A DNA stretch of 64,000 bases from Luteimonas aestuarii. GTDB lineage: Bacteria > Pseudomonadota > Gammaproteobacteria > Xanthomonadales > Xanthomonadaceae. Location: positions 124,001-188,000 of the forward strand of contig NZ_SMTF01000004.1 of NCBI RefSeq assembly GCF_004357985.1, given 5' to 3'. The notes beneath the pieces were generated by a model, which was given only the letters and a program-made list of their open reading frames with translations, did no database searches and was not told the origin of the DNA. This document shows, one piece after another, positions 22,385 to 31,148 of the stretch (position 1 is its first letter; each line of letters begins with the position of its first letter). A program made the translations under genes and the position numbers.

Positions 22385-23827
22385 TCACACCACCGCGGTC
22401 TTCCAGCGTCCGCGGGTGAACAACCACAGCGTGAACAGGCCCACCGCCGTCTCGGATACGAACACGCCCCAGAACACGCCGCTGTGCTGCCAGCCCAGCC
22501 CCATCGCAAGCCACCAGCACAGCGGGATCTGGATCAGCCAGAAGAACACCAGGTTGATCTTGGTGGGGGTGACCGTATCGCCGGCGCCGTTGAACGCCTG
22601 CACGGCCACCATCCACCAGCCGTACACGAACAACGAGTACGACAGGATGCGCAGCCACTCGCCGCCGATGGCGATGACGCGCGGATCGTCGCTGAAGATC
22701 GCCACGATCGGGTCGTGGAACAGGAAGAACGCCAGCGACACGCACACCGTGTAGGCCATGTTGTACCAGCCGATATGCCACACCGCCGATTCGGCGCGCG
22801 CAGCCTGCCCGGCGCCAAGGTTCTGGCCGACCAGCGTGGCCGCGGCATTGGACATGCCCCAGGCCGGCATCAGCGTGAACATCATGACGCGGATGGCAAT
22901 CGTCGCTCCGGCCACCGCCTCGCTGCCGATGCTGGCCAGGATGCGCATCAGGAAGATCCACGCCGTCATCGCCACGATCATCTGGCCGATGCCGCCGAAC
23001 GAGGTGCGCAGGATGTTCCACAGCACCCCCACGTGCAGCGCCAGCTGAGAGCCCAGCACGCGGATGTGCTTGCCGCCGCGGAACAGGATCCACAGCTGCA
23101 TCAGCACGCCTACGCCACGGCCGATGTTGGTGGCGATGGCCGCGCCCTCGATGCCCATCGCCGGGATCGGGCCCAGGCCGAAGATCAGGATCGGGTCGAG
23201 CACGATGTTCAGGCCGTTGGCCACCCACAGCACGCGCATCGCGATGGCCGCATCGCCGGCGCCGCGGAAGATCGCATTGATCACGAACAGCAGCATGATC
23301 ACCGCGTTCCCGCCCAGCATCCATTGCGTATAGCGGTAGCCGTGCTCCAGGGTCCAGGCATCCGCGCCCATCAGCCGCAACAGGTCCTGCGCCCAGACGA
23401 TGCCGATCACGGCGAATGGCATCGACACCAGGACCGCGATCCAGATCGCCTGCACCGCGGAGATCGATGCTTCCTCGCGCCTGTCCTCGCCGACGCGACG
23501 CGCCACCACCGCCGTCACCGCCATCGCCAGCCCCATCGCGATGGAGTACAGCAGGAACAGGAAGGTTTCGGTCAGACCCACCGTCGCCACGGCAGACGAG
23601 CCGAGCTTGCCCACGAAGAAGATGTCCACCACCGCGAAGGTGGCTTCCAGCACCAGCTCCAGCACCATCGGCACCGACAGCAGGAACACCGCGCGGCGCA
23701 GCGGGATGCGGGTGTAGTCGGCATTGGTGCCGCGGATGGCATCGCGCAACGCGGCCCAGGCCGACGCCGGGGGTGCGGGCATCGCCGCCGTGGCCGCGTC
23801 CCCGCCGCCGGTCTGTTCCGTACTCAT
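22385..23827 (-). CDS. MATE family efflux transporter
   Basis: A 480-residue inner-membrane protein with twelve helices in two six-helix halves. The N-terminal half has RAVFLLSVPMVLELVLEATFAVVDIFFVGKLG, a classic MATE opening, and the second half starts at GGIGQMIVAMTAWIFLM and includes AAATLVGQNLGAGQAARAE. Members export cationic drugs, using Na+ or H+. The substrate here is unknown. The gene is followed on the same strand by the ATP-grasp gene 108 bases away, but co-transcription is uncertain. Confidence 0.93.
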   Translation of the reverse strand: MSTEQTGGGDAATAAMPAPPASAWAALRDAIRGTNADYTRIPLRRAVFLLSVPMVLELVLEATFAVVDIFFVGKLGSSAVATVGLTETFLFLLYSIAMGLAMAVTAVVARRVGEDRREEASISAVQAIWIAVLVSMPFAVIGIVWAQDLLRLMGADAWTLEHGYRYTQWMLGGNAVIMLLFVINAIFRGAGDAAIAMRVLWVANGLNIVLDPILIFGLGPIPAMGIEGAAIATNIGRGVGVLMQLWILFRGGKHIRVLGSQLALHVGVLWNILRTSFGGIGQMIVAMTAWIFLMRILASIGSEAVAGATIAIRVMMFTLMPAWGMSNAAATLVGQNLGAGQAARAESAVWHIGWYNMAYTVCVSLAFFLFHDPIVAIFSDDPRVIAIGGEWLRILSYSLFVYGWWMVAVQAFNGAGDTVTPTKINLVFFWLIQIPLCWWLAMGLGWQHSGVFWGVFVSETAVGLFTLWLFTRGRWKTAVV

Positions 23828-24178
23828 GCCGTGTCCTTGTCGCCGCGCGGGCGGGATGGTAGCAGCGACGCAGGGCGCCCGTGCTCCCGGACACGACGAT
23901 CAGGACTTTCCGGATTCGACAAACCGGAAGATGGCGATGAGGCGCTTGCGTGCCGCTTGGCCTCCGGTTGCCACACCCGCGGATGGCCAGCGCCAGCGCC
24001 GCCTCGAAGCGCTTCCCGCCTGCGTGGGAACCGCGATCACAAGCCGGCCACCATCATCCCGGCGAACGACGGGACCCACCCTCGTTACCGCCCGGTGCGC
24101 AGCGTCCATGGATCCCCGCCCGCGTGGGGATGGCGCCTGAGGCATCGGGCATCACGGACCAGGTGAACCGCTCGGTCC
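23828..24178. other. Intergenic region with REP-like hairpin
   Basis: About 350 bases between the MATE gene and a small membrane-protein gene. It contains a hairpin ATCCCC...GGGGAT (24112-24131, loop GCCCGCGT) and, nearby, CATCCCGGCGAACGACGGGACCC-like sequence, both typical of short dispersed REP-type repeats. The open frames across it lack coding character. Confidence 0.55.
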
Positions 24179-24418
24179 TCAGACCACGCCAGGCCTGCGA
24201 TACAGCGCCGCATTGATACACGCGAATACGCTCACCACGAACCAGCCGAACGGGAACAGCGACAGCGTCAGCAGCCAGGTCACCGCACCGGCGATGCACG
24301 CGGCCACGAACCACAACACGGCCGACAGCACCCGACCCTGCACCAGCTGGCCCAACCCGGGGATGAAGAAACTGCAGATGGCCGCGATCACGTTGCCCGC
24401 CGAACCTTGTCCACTCAT
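24179..24418 (-). CDS. Small membrane protein
   Basis: A 79-residue protein with two membrane helices (about 10-30 and 35-65) and the turn FIPGLGQLVQGR, which recalls TM2-type small membrane proteins. The C-terminal FACINAALYRRPG faces the cytoplasm if the usual positive-inside rule holds. Start 24418 (MSGQGSAGN) is preferred because the upstream extension overlaps the divergent esterase start region. Function unknown. Confidence 0.72.
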   Translation of the reverse strand: MSGQGSAGNVIAAICSFFIPGLGQLVQGRVLSAVLWFVAACIAGAVTWLLTLSLFPFGWFVVSVFACINAALYRRPGVV

Positions 24419-24542
24419 GTGCGTGGTTCCCGCATATCCAGTCGTGTCTCCATCATCGCGCCAAGCATGAATGCGCGACGTGAAAGCATCCCTTGAACCA
24501 TGGCCCGGGCCGGTGACGGTGCCGACGATGCCACGCGCCCCG

Positions 24543-25196
24543 ATGAACGCCCGCACCCGCCCGCCGGCCCTGGCCGTCCTGTTCCATGGCCACGGCGACG
24601 ACAGCACCACCTTCGCCGAGGCCGTGCAATTGCATCCCGACTGGCCACAGGCCATCGTCGCCTACCCGCGTGGCGAACCGACGCCCTCCTCCGGAATGCG
24701 CGGTTGGCAAGGGCATGGCGGCGAACCCGACGACCGCGACCTCAAGCTGGTCGATCGCCTGCTCGAAGACCTGCAGGATCGCTACGGCGTGCAGCCAGGA
24801 CGCACGTCTGCCGCCGGTTTCTCCGATGGTGGCCGGTTCCAGTTCGTGCTGATGGACGCGCGGCCCGATGCATTCGCGGCATTCGCGGTGATCGGCACCG
24901 TGCGGCCGGATTTCGCCAGCGACTCGCCGCCTCGCCCGGTGCTGTATCTCGATGGCCGCGGCGAAAACCCCGCCGATCGCGGGCATTGGGCGAACCCCGT
25001 GCAGGCACTGGTCCGCCACAACCGCACGCAAGGTCCGCTTGCCGACTAGCTGGACTGCTGCAAGCTGCAACCACCCGCGCCGGGAGGCGCGGCGTTCGCC
25101 TTCGGCCTGTACGACACCGGCCATGCCTGGCCGTACCGCGGCAACGCATGGCTCAAGGCGTTCTTCAGCCACGACTGGCACGGCACGGGCGATTGA
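24543..25196 (+). pseudogene. Alpha/beta hydrolase (esterase/PHB-depolymerase-like) interrupted by amber codon
   Basis: The first part, 168 residues from ATG 24543, is an alpha/beta hydrolase: AVLFHGHGDDSTTF oxyanion region and nucleophile elbow AAGFSDGGRF. A TAG at 25047-25049 stops the frame. Reading through it, the same frame continues to TGA 25194-25196 with GLYDTGHAWPYRGNAWLKAFF, which carries the expected catalytic His in GHAWP. So the catalytic triad is split by one in-frame stop, compatible with a single TGG-to-TAG change. Without readthrough the product lacks its His and should be inactive. A sequencing error is the alternative. Confidence 0.78.
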
Positions 25197-25327
25197 ACGA
25201 CGCCTCGGCCCGTTGCGCCGCCCTGCATGCCGCGGGCAGCGGCATGTCGATCCGTCGCACTCCGGTTCGTCGCCACCCCGGCAGCGCGCGAACGCGCCGC
25301 CATGCCCAGATGCAACCGGAGCGCCCG

Positions 25328-25738
25328 ATGAAGATCATCGTCGAAACCCTCGTCCAGACAGACCCCGCGCACGCCTGGCACGTCTACAACACGCCGGCGC
25401 ACATCGTGCGCTGGAATGCCGCTTCCGACGACTGGCACTCGCCCACCAGCCGCGTGGACCTGCGCGAGGGCGGTACGTTCAGTACGCGCATGGAGGCGAA
25501 GGACGGCAGCATGGGCTTCGATTTCGAAGGCACCTACACCCGCGTGCTGCCGCACGAACTGGTCGAATACCGCATGCCGGACGGTCGCGAAGTGACGGTG
25601 CGTTTCGAACCGGAGGGCGATGCGGTCCGCGTGCGCGTGGCCTTCGATCCGGATCGCGACTATCCCGCCGAGTACCAGCAGGAAGGCTGGCAGGCGATCC
25701 TGGAACGGTTCGGTCGCCATGCGGAAGCCTGCGCATGA
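25328..25738 (+). CDS. SRPBCC (AHSA1-like) family protein
   Basis: A 136-residue protein with the START/SRPBCC hydrophobic-pocket fold, starting MKIIVETLVQTDPAHAWHVYNTPAHIVRWN. Further family features are DLREGGTFSTRMEAKDGSMGFDFEGTYT and the C-terminal helix EYQQEGWQAILERFGRHAEA. Members bind small hydrophobic ligands or act as co-chaperones; no specific ligand is predictable. It is followed 70 bases later by the YdeI/DUF1801 gene on the same strand, a common neighbour of SRPBCC genes. Confidence 0.9.
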   Translation: MKIIVETLVQTDPAHAWHVYNTPAHIVRWNAASDDWHSPTSRVDLREGGTFSTRMEAKDGSMGFDFEGTYTRVLPHELVEYRMPDGREVTVRFEPEGDAVRVRVAFDPDRDYPAEYQQEGWQAILERFGRHAEACA

Positions 25739-25808
25739 CGTCGCCGGCGCTGGCGGCGGCCGGCATCGACGCGCATCATGCCGCCTGCCAACCACGGACG
25801 CTCCTGCC

Positions 25809-26414
25809 ATGAGTACGCGTGATGCCCGCATCGATGCCTACATCGCCAAGGCCGCCCCGTTCGCGCGGCCCATCCTGGAACACCTGCGCGCGGTGGTGCA
25901 TGAAGCCTGCCCTGGCGCGGAAGAAACGTTGAAATGGAGCGCCCCGCATTTCACGCACGGCGGAAAGATCCTCGCCGGCATGGCCGCGTTCAAGCAGCAC
26001 GTCGCCTTCGCCGTGCCGATGCTGGATGCCAGCGACGGCGACGCCGGCAAACGCGGCGAAGCCATGGGCCACTACGGCCGTATCACCGCACTGCCCGACC
26101 TGCCCGCCAGGCGCACCCTGGTCGCGCAACTGCGCAAGGCGGCGAAGGCCATCGACGGCGGCGCCACCCTGCCGCGCAGCAAGCGCGCCGCGCCGAAGCC
26201 GGCGTTGCCGGCACCGGAAGACTTCACCCGTGCCCTGGCGGAGGATGCCGCCGCCAAACGCCACTTCGCGGCGTTCCCGCCGGGCAAGCAGCGCGACTAC
26301 GTGGAATGGATCGTCGAAGCCAAACAACCCGCCACGCGCGAACGGCGCATCACGCAAGCGGTGGAATGGATCGCCGAAGGCAAGGCGCGGAACTGGAAGT
26401 ACGAGAAGTGCTGA
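25809..26414 (+). CDS. DUF1801 / YdeI-OmpD-associated family protein
   Basis: A 201-residue cytoplasmic protein with an N-terminal DUF1801 domain (about 8-110; ETLKWSAPHFTHGGKILAGMAAFKQHVAF) and a C-terminal YdeI-like helical segment (about 150-201; FPPGKQRDYVEWIVEAKQPATRERRI...WIAEGKARNWKYEKC). The YdeI half is the so-called bacteriocin-protection/OmpD-associated domain, whose molecular role is not settled. ATG 25809 directly precedes the domain. It is probably co-transcribed with the SRPBCC gene. Confidence 0.9.
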   Translation: MSTRDARIDAYIAKAAPFARPILEHLRAVVHEACPGAEETLKWSAPHFTHGGKILAGMAAFKQHVAFAVPMLDASDGDAGKRGEAMGHYGRITALPDLPARRTLVAQLRKAAKAIDGGATLPRSKRAAPKPALPAPEDFTRALAEDAAAKRHFAAFPPGKQRDYVEWIVEAKQPATRERRITQAVEWIAEGKARNWKYEKC

Positions 26415-26472
26415 TGGTGCCGATACGATCGGCACGGCCCGACGCCATCCACCGCCCTGCCCGGGATGCCGC

Positions 26473-27225
26473 TCAGGCGATGTGGAACCACAGCATCCAC
26501 GCCGCCATGCCGACCATCATCAGGTTTTCGGACAAGGATACGAACCCGAGCGGTACCCGGCTGCCGCCGCCGACGCACGCGCACTTGATGTCGCGCTTGT
26601 CCACGTAAACGGCCTTGAACACCGAGACCGCGCCCACGCCACCAATGAACAACGCCAGCGGCGCCGAGAGCCACGCCAGCGCACCGGCCAGCATCAGTAC
26701 GCCGGCCAGCCCTTCGGCGAACGGATAGACATACGAATAGGGCACCCAGCGCCGTGCCAGCAGGTCGTAGCCGAGGAACATCGTCGAGAACGCATGCAGG
26801 TCCTGCAGCTTCAGCAGCGCCAGCACGCACATGCTCAGCGCGATGAACCATGCAACGGCCTGTCCGGTGAACGGCGTGCCGTGCACGACATGGCTCATCG
26901 CCAGCGCCATCAGCGCCGTCATCGCGAACAGCGCGATGACCGGCTGGTAGCTGGTCGCCTTGGGGTCGCGCAGCGGCAGCCCCAGATGCCGTCGCAAGTC
27001 CTCATACCCACCAACGCGCTCGCCATCGATGAAGACCTGCGGCGTGGTGCTGACGCCATGCTCGGCCTTGAACGCCTGGTTCCGCGCACTGTCGGCGAGA
27101 TGGCGATCATCCACCTCGAAGCCTTCGCGCCGCAGCAGATCCACGACTTTCAGGCCCCACGGGCAGAGGTGCTCGCTGGTGACGAGCCGGTACACCGTCG
27201 CGCGTTTCCTGGCTTCTGCATTCAT
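26473..27225 (-). CDS. Glutaredoxin-MauE/DoxX fusion membrane protein
   Basis: A 250-residue fusion. Residues 9-85 are a glutaredoxin-like domain (TVYRLVTSEHLCPWGLK, STTPQVFIDGERVGGYEDL) with the active-site pair reduced to one cysteine: CPWG at 21-24 replaces CPYC. Residues 90-250 are a MauE/DoxX four-helix domain ending in a cysteine pair, IKCACVGGGS. Such fusions are thought to move electrons or glutathione-linked thiols across or at the membrane. It lies 130 bases downstream of copB on the same strand, so a link to copper or thiol stress is plausible but unproven. Confidence 0.85.
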   Translation of the reverse strand: MNAEARKRATVYRLVTSEHLCPWGLKVVDLLRREGFEVDDRHLADSARNQAFKAEHGVSTTPQVFIDGERVGGYEDLRRHLGLPLRDPKATSYQPVIALFAMTALMALAMSHVVHGTPFTGQAVAWFIALSMCVLALLKLQDLHAFSTMFLGYDLLARRWVPYSYVYPFAEGLAGVLMLAGALAWLSAPLALFIGGVGAVSVFKAVYVDKRDIKCACVGGGSRVPLGFVSLSENLMMVGMAAWMLWFHIA

Positions 27226-27355
27226 CGTAGCTCCCGTTGTGCCACGGACATCCAGCACCTTACGCAGTGCCCGGTGCCAACCCTGTCGAATGCGTCACCC
27301 CGCCCGCAGCCGTCCGACGAACGGCGTCCCGGACCGCCATTGATGATCGCGCGCA

Positions 27356-28672
27356 TCAGAACCACAGCCGCACACCGGCCACCACTCGCGTGTCGCGTGC
27401 GTGTCCGCCCGCGGCACGCAGGTAGTCGGCGGTGTTGCCATAGGCGCGTTCGTGCACCACGCCGATGTACGGCGCGAAGCGCCGGCTGATCTCGTAGCGC
27501 AGGCGCAGGCCGGCCTCGATGCCGCCAAGCCCGGAACCGATGCCTTCCATCGGTTCGTCCTTCAGCGCGACCGAGGCTTCGAACACGGGCTGGAGGATCA
27601 GGCGGTTGGTGAAACGCATGTCGTATTCCGCCTCGACCTTGACCTGCACCTGTCCACCGCTACCGGCATAGGCCGTCGCCGACACCTCGAACATGTACGG
27701 TGCCAGGCCCTGCACGCCGAGTGCCGCCCAGGTGCGCGAACGCGGGCGCAGCTCCTGCCGCACGCCTGCCACCACGTCCCACCATGGCAGCACGCTGCGG
27801 CCGTACAGCGCCTCGACATCGAACGTACCGGTGCGCCCACCCTCGCGCTCGCCACCGCTGCGCAGCCACAGGCGGTCGAGGTCGGTACCGATCCACGCAA
27901 TCGCCTCCCAACCCTGGCCACTGCCGTCATCGGCGTCCCAGGCTTCGAGGCGATCGAACAGGACCATGTAGTTGACGGGCGAGGCATGTTCCATCGAGTG
28001 GTGGTGCAGCGCCGGGAAGGCTGCCGCGATATCCGCCTCGGTGGGCACCGGGATCGGCGTGCGCGGCTCACGTGGCGCTTCCATGCGGCAATGCCCCATC
28101 GCGGCGTGCTCCGGCGTGCAGCCGGAGGACACCGGGCCATGTTGCCCCTGCGTTTGCACCGGCGCATCGGGCAAGGTGCAGTGGCCCATCGCCGCGTGCT
28201 CTGGCGTGCAGGGAAATGCATCCGGTTCCGCATGCCACTCATGCAACGGATTTTCGGCTTCCGACAACTGGCAATGTCCCATTGCCGCGTGTTCGGGCGT
28301 GCAGCGGGACGATGCCGGTTCGTGTTGCCCATGCGCCTGCACCGACGCGTCGGGCAACGTGCAGTGCCCCATCGCCGCATGCTCCGGCGTGCAACCAGTC
28401 GCGCCCGGTTGTTGATGCTGGCCGTGCGACGCCTTCGGTGCTTCCGGCAACGTGCAGTGTCCCATCGCCGCGTGTTCCGGCGTGCAACCGGACGAAGCTG
28501 GTTGGTGTTGCCCATGCCTCTGCACCGGCGCATCGGGCAACGCGCAATGCCCCATCGCTGCATGCTCGGCAGTGCAGGCAGGCGCCGCCGGGGGCGACTG
28601 TGCTTGCGAGTCCGCTGCCGGCGCCATGCCGATCGCGATGACGAAGACCAGGCCGGGGATGAGGTGCTTCAT
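27356..28672 (-). CDS. copB: Copper resistance protein B with six metal-binding repeats
   Basis: A 438-residue outer-membrane copper-resistance protein. A signal peptide (MKHLIPGLVFVIAIGMAPAADSQAQ) is followed by six near-identical units with core C-T-P-E-H-A-A-M-G-H-C spaced by linkers rich in Gly-Gln-His (about 33-200). The CopB beta-barrel domain follows (about 215-438), starting MEHASPVNYMVLFDRLEAWDADDG and ending in RVVAGVRLWF, the aromatic last residue expected of an outer-membrane protein. The cysteine, methionine and histidine of each unit can bind Cu(I). Start ATG 28672 overlaps the copA stop. The repeat count is the unusual feature. Confidence 0.95.
   Translation of the reverse strand: MKHLIPGLVFVIAIGMAPAADSQAQSPPAAPACTAEHAAMGHCALPDAPVQRHGQHQPASSGCTPEHAAMGHCTLPEAPKASHGQHQQPGATGCTPEHAAMGHCTLPDASVQAHGQHEPASSRCTPEHAAMGHCQLSEAENPLHEWHAEPDAFPCTPEHAAMGHCTLPDAPVQTQGQHGPVSSGCTPEHAAMGHCRMEAPREPRTPIPVPTEADIAAAFPALHHHSMEHASPVNYMVLFDRLEAWDADDGSGQGWEAIAWIGTDLDRLWLRSGGEREGGRTGTFDVEALYGRSVLPWWDVVAGVRQELRPRSRTWAALGVQGLAPYMFEVSATAYAGSGGQVQVKVEAEYDMRFTNRLILQPVFEASVALKDEPMEGIGSGLGGIEAGLRLRYEISRRFAPYIGVVHERAYGNTADYLRAAGGHARDTRVVAGVRLWF
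28088..28576 (-). repeat. Six-copy coding tandem repeat in copB
   Basis: Six 33-bp cores starting at 28088, 28178, 28271, 28361, 28454 and 28544 encode the 11-residue unit C-T-[PA]-E-H-A-A-M-G-H-C. Spacing alternates 90 and 93 bp, so the array was built by in-frame duplication. Linkers differ more than cores, pointing to selection on the metal-binding cores. Confidence 0.95.
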
Positions 28673-30498
28673 GCTTCCACCCTCACTTCGCGCATCATGC
28701 CCGCTTCCATGTGGTACAGCAGGTGGCAATGGAACGCCCAGCGGCCGAGGGCGTCGGCGCGCACGCGGAAACTGCGCTTGCTGCCCGGCGGCATGTCCAC
28801 GGTGTGCTTGCGCACCCTGAAATTGCCATCGGCATCCTCCACGTCGCTCCACATGCCGTGCAGGTGGATCGGGTGCGCCATCATGGTGTCGTTGACCAGC
28901 ACGATGCGCATCCGCTCGCCGTAGTTCAGCCGCAACGGTTCGGCGCCCGCGAAGGGGATGCCGTCGAACGACCACGCGAACTTCTCCATGTGCCCGGTGA
29001 GGTGCAGTTCGACGTCGCGGCCGGGGTCGCGGCCGTCCTCGTCCCCGGCCACGCTGTGCAGGTCGGCATAGGTCAACACGCGGCGGCCGTTGTCGCGCAG
29101 CCCGATGCCCGGATCGTCCAGCCGGTGCGTGGGCGTCATGGTCTGCATGTCCACCAGCGGATTGCGCGTTTCGCTGGCCGGATGCGCCTGCATGCCCGCG
29201 CCGTGCGCGCCATGGCCCGCAGGCATGTCGTGGCCTGCGTGCGCGTCGTGCGCACCATGGCCGGCATGCGCATCGTTTCCGCCGTGCACGGCTGGGGCAC
29301 CGTGCGCACCATGCGCGCCGTGGCCGCCGTGGCCGCCATGGCCGCCATGGCCCATGTCGTCCATGGTCAGCAGCGGGCGCGGGTCGTTCGCCGGTACCGG
29401 CGCTTCCAGCCCCGCGCGCACGGCCAGCGTGCCGCGCGCGTGGCCGGTGCGGCCCATGTCCTGCGCGTAGATGGTGTAGGCGTCCTGTCCGGACGGCTCG
29501 ACGATCACGTCGAAGGTCTCGGCCACCGCGATGCGGAACTCGTCCACGCTGACCGGGTGCACCGGCAGGCCGTCGGCCGCCACCACGGTCATCTTCAGGC
29601 CCGGGATGCGCACGTCGAAGTAGCTCATCGCCGAGCCGTTGATGAAACGCAGCAGCACCTTCTCGCCGCTGCGGAACAGGCCGGTCCAGTTGCCCGCGGG
29701 CGTGGTGCCGTTCATCAGGTAGGTGTAGGTATGCGCGTTGACGTCGGACAGGTCGGTCGGCGTCATCCGCATCCGGCCCCAGGCCTTGCGGTCGGCCACG
29801 GTGGCGCGCCAGCCATCGCGGCGCACGTCGCGGAAGAAATCGCCGACGGTCGGCTTGTAGTAGTTGTCGTACTCGGCGTACTGCTTGAGCCGGCGGAACA
29901 ACCGGCCGGGGTCGAGGTCGGTCCAGTCGGACAGCAGCACCACGTGTTCGCGGTCCCAGCTGTACGGCAGCGGTTCGACGGGATCGACGATCAGCGCGCC
30001 GTACAGCCCGGCCTGTTCCTGGAACAGCGAATGGCTGTGGTACCAGTACGTGCCGGACTGCCCCAGCGTGAAACGGTACTGGAAGGTTTCGCCGGGATGG
30101 ATGCCGTTGAAGCTCAGTCCCGGCACGCCGTCCATGTTGGCCGGCAGGATGATGCCGTGCCAGTGCAGCGACGTCATCGCATCGGGCAGCCGGTTGGCCA
30201 CGCGCAGGGTGACGGTGTCGCCCTGGCGCCAGCGCAGGATGGGTGCGGGCAGGCTGCCGTTGATGGTCATCGCCGGCCGCGTACGCCCGGTGAAGTTGAC
30301 CGGCGAGGTGCCGATGGACAGCTCGAACTCGGTGCCGCGGAGCACGTTCGGTCCGGTGCGCGCGTCACTGTCGGCGGCGAAGGCCGGCAGGCGCAGGCCG
30401 GCGGTGCCGAGCGCCAGCCCGCCCAGGGCCAGGCCCTGGACGAAGCGGCGCCGCGACAGCTGCCCGTCGCGCGCCCCGCGGAAGGGGTGGTGTTGCAT
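28669..30498 (-). CDS. copA: Copper resistance multicopper oxidase CopA
   Basis: A 609-residue periplasmic multicopper oxidase that oxidises Cu(I) and sequesters copper. A Tat signal (SRRRFVQGLALGGLALG) is present. All copper sites are visible: HWHG and HSHS in domain 1, and HPIHLHG plus HCHLLYHMEAGMM in the last domain (T1, T2 and T3 ligands). Between about residues 385 and 440 there is a linker of repeated His-Gly-Ala with Met, a likely extra copper-binding segment. ATG 30498 is followed by the basic Tat region. It is translationally coupled to copB (ATGA overlap) and lies about 100 bases behind copL. Confidence 0.97.
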   Translation of the reverse strand: MQHHPFRGARDGQLSRRRFVQGLALGGLALGTAGLRLPAFAADSDARTGPNVLRGTEFELSIGTSPVNFTGRTRPAMTINGSLPAPILRWRQGDTVTLRVANRLPDAMTSLHWHGIILPANMDGVPGLSFNGIHPGETFQYRFTLGQSGTYWYHSHSLFQEQAGLYGALIVDPVEPLPYSWDREHVVLLSDWTDLDPGRLFRRLKQYAEYDNYYKPTVGDFFRDVRRDGWRATVADRKAWGRMRMTPTDLSDVNAHTYTYLMNGTTPAGNWTGLFRSGEKVLLRFINGSAMSYFDVRIPGLKMTVVAADGLPVHPVSVDEFRIAVAETFDVIVEPSGQDAYTIYAQDMGRTGHARGTLAVRAGLEAPVPANDPRPLLTMDDMGHGGHGGHGGHGAHGAHGAPAVHGGNDAHAGHGAHDAHAGHDMPAGHGAHGAGMQAHPASETRNPLVDMQTMTPTHRLDDPGIGLRDNGRRVLTYADLHSVAGDEDGRDPGRDVELHLTGHMEKFAWSFDGIPFAGAEPLRLNYGERMRIVLVNDTMMAHPIHLHGMWSDVEDADGNFRVRKHTVDMPPGSKRSFRVRADALGRWAFHCHLLYHMEAGMMREVRVEA

Positions 30499-30604
30499 GG
30501 TGGACTCCTGATGCCGGCACGCGGCGCGGCAATCGCAATCTGGAATGACGGCACGCGCGGACATCGCGCGTGCAGGGGCTAAGGCCGCCGTGGCGGCCAG
30601 CGTG

Positions 30605-31015
30605 TCAGCCGGCGATCGGAGGTCGCAACAGGGGGTGCCGCATCGGCGCGGCCTGCCCGGCCGGCGCGGGCATCGGCACGGCGGCAGCGTGCGGCGCAGT
30701 GGCCACGGCGGGCATCGCCGTGATCATGGCCTGGCAATGCTGCAGGCAGACATCGATGCATTGCTGCAGGCAGTCGGTGTCCACGCCAGCGGGCGACGCG
30801 GGCGCGGCATGCGAGGGACTTGCCTGCGTCGCCGCGGCCTGCATCGCCGCATGCGGACAGTCAACGCCCATGTCGTGGCCTTCAGGCTGCGCTGCCTCGG
30901 CCATGGCCCCGGCGTCCAGGGCCATCATCGCCACGTGCGCGGACGCGACCGCCGACGCCATGCCGTTGAACAGCAGGGTCGCGCAGAGCAGCAGGCGCAG
31001 GACGAGGGATTTCAC
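30605..31015 (-). CDS. copL: CopL family metal-binding regulatory protein
   Basis: A 136-residue exported protein with a signal-like start (KSLVLRLLLCATLLFNGMASAVASA), then a His/Met/Cys-rich segment: HVAMMAL, GVDCPHAAM, DTDCLQQCIDVCLQHCQAM. It ends PMRHPLLRPPIAG, resembling the CopL C-terminus. CopL lies first in Xanthomonas copLAB operons and is required for copper-inducible expression of copAB. The start is taken as GTG 31015; TTG 31033 is an alternative giving six more residues. The 115 bases upstream (31016-31148) hold the operon promoter, with TATCAT on the minus strand at 31052-31057 as a possible -10. Confidence 0.82.
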   Translation of the reverse strand: MKSLVLRLLLCATLLFNGMASAVASAHVAMMALDAGAMAEAAQPEGHDMGVDCPHAAMQAAATQASPSHAAPASPAGVDTDCLQQCIDVCLQHCQAMITAMPAVATAPHAAAVPMPAPAGQAAPMRHPLLRPPIAG

Positions 31016-31093
31016 GCGGATGGGCCGGAACAACCTTCAAGCGAAGGCCAGATGATAGCCGAGGCAGCGGCTGCGAGGCATCACCTCGCATAG

Positions 31094-31110
31094 GGCGGGT
31101 TCAACCCGCC
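31094..31110. repeat. REP-like hairpin (GGCGGGTTCAACCCGCC)
   Basis: Perfect 7-bp stem with a 3-base loop, preceded by TAGG, between copL and the M20 gene. The same TAGGGCGGGT type of hairpin occurs before lpxH at 61514-61531. Confidence 0.7.
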
Positions 31111-31148
31111 TTCCGCAAGGCGCGCGACACCACGCTCAACACATTGCA

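Noticed and set aside
28088..28576. Regularly spaced repeats that might suggest a CRISPR array
   Set aside because: The repeats are in frame within copB, encode a metal-binding peptide, and the intervals are 90 and 93 bp with related linkers.
27401..28924. Plus-strand frame over the copB repeats with its own repeated cysteine motif
   Set aside because: The repetition is only the reverse complement of the copB array; no start signals or family likeness.
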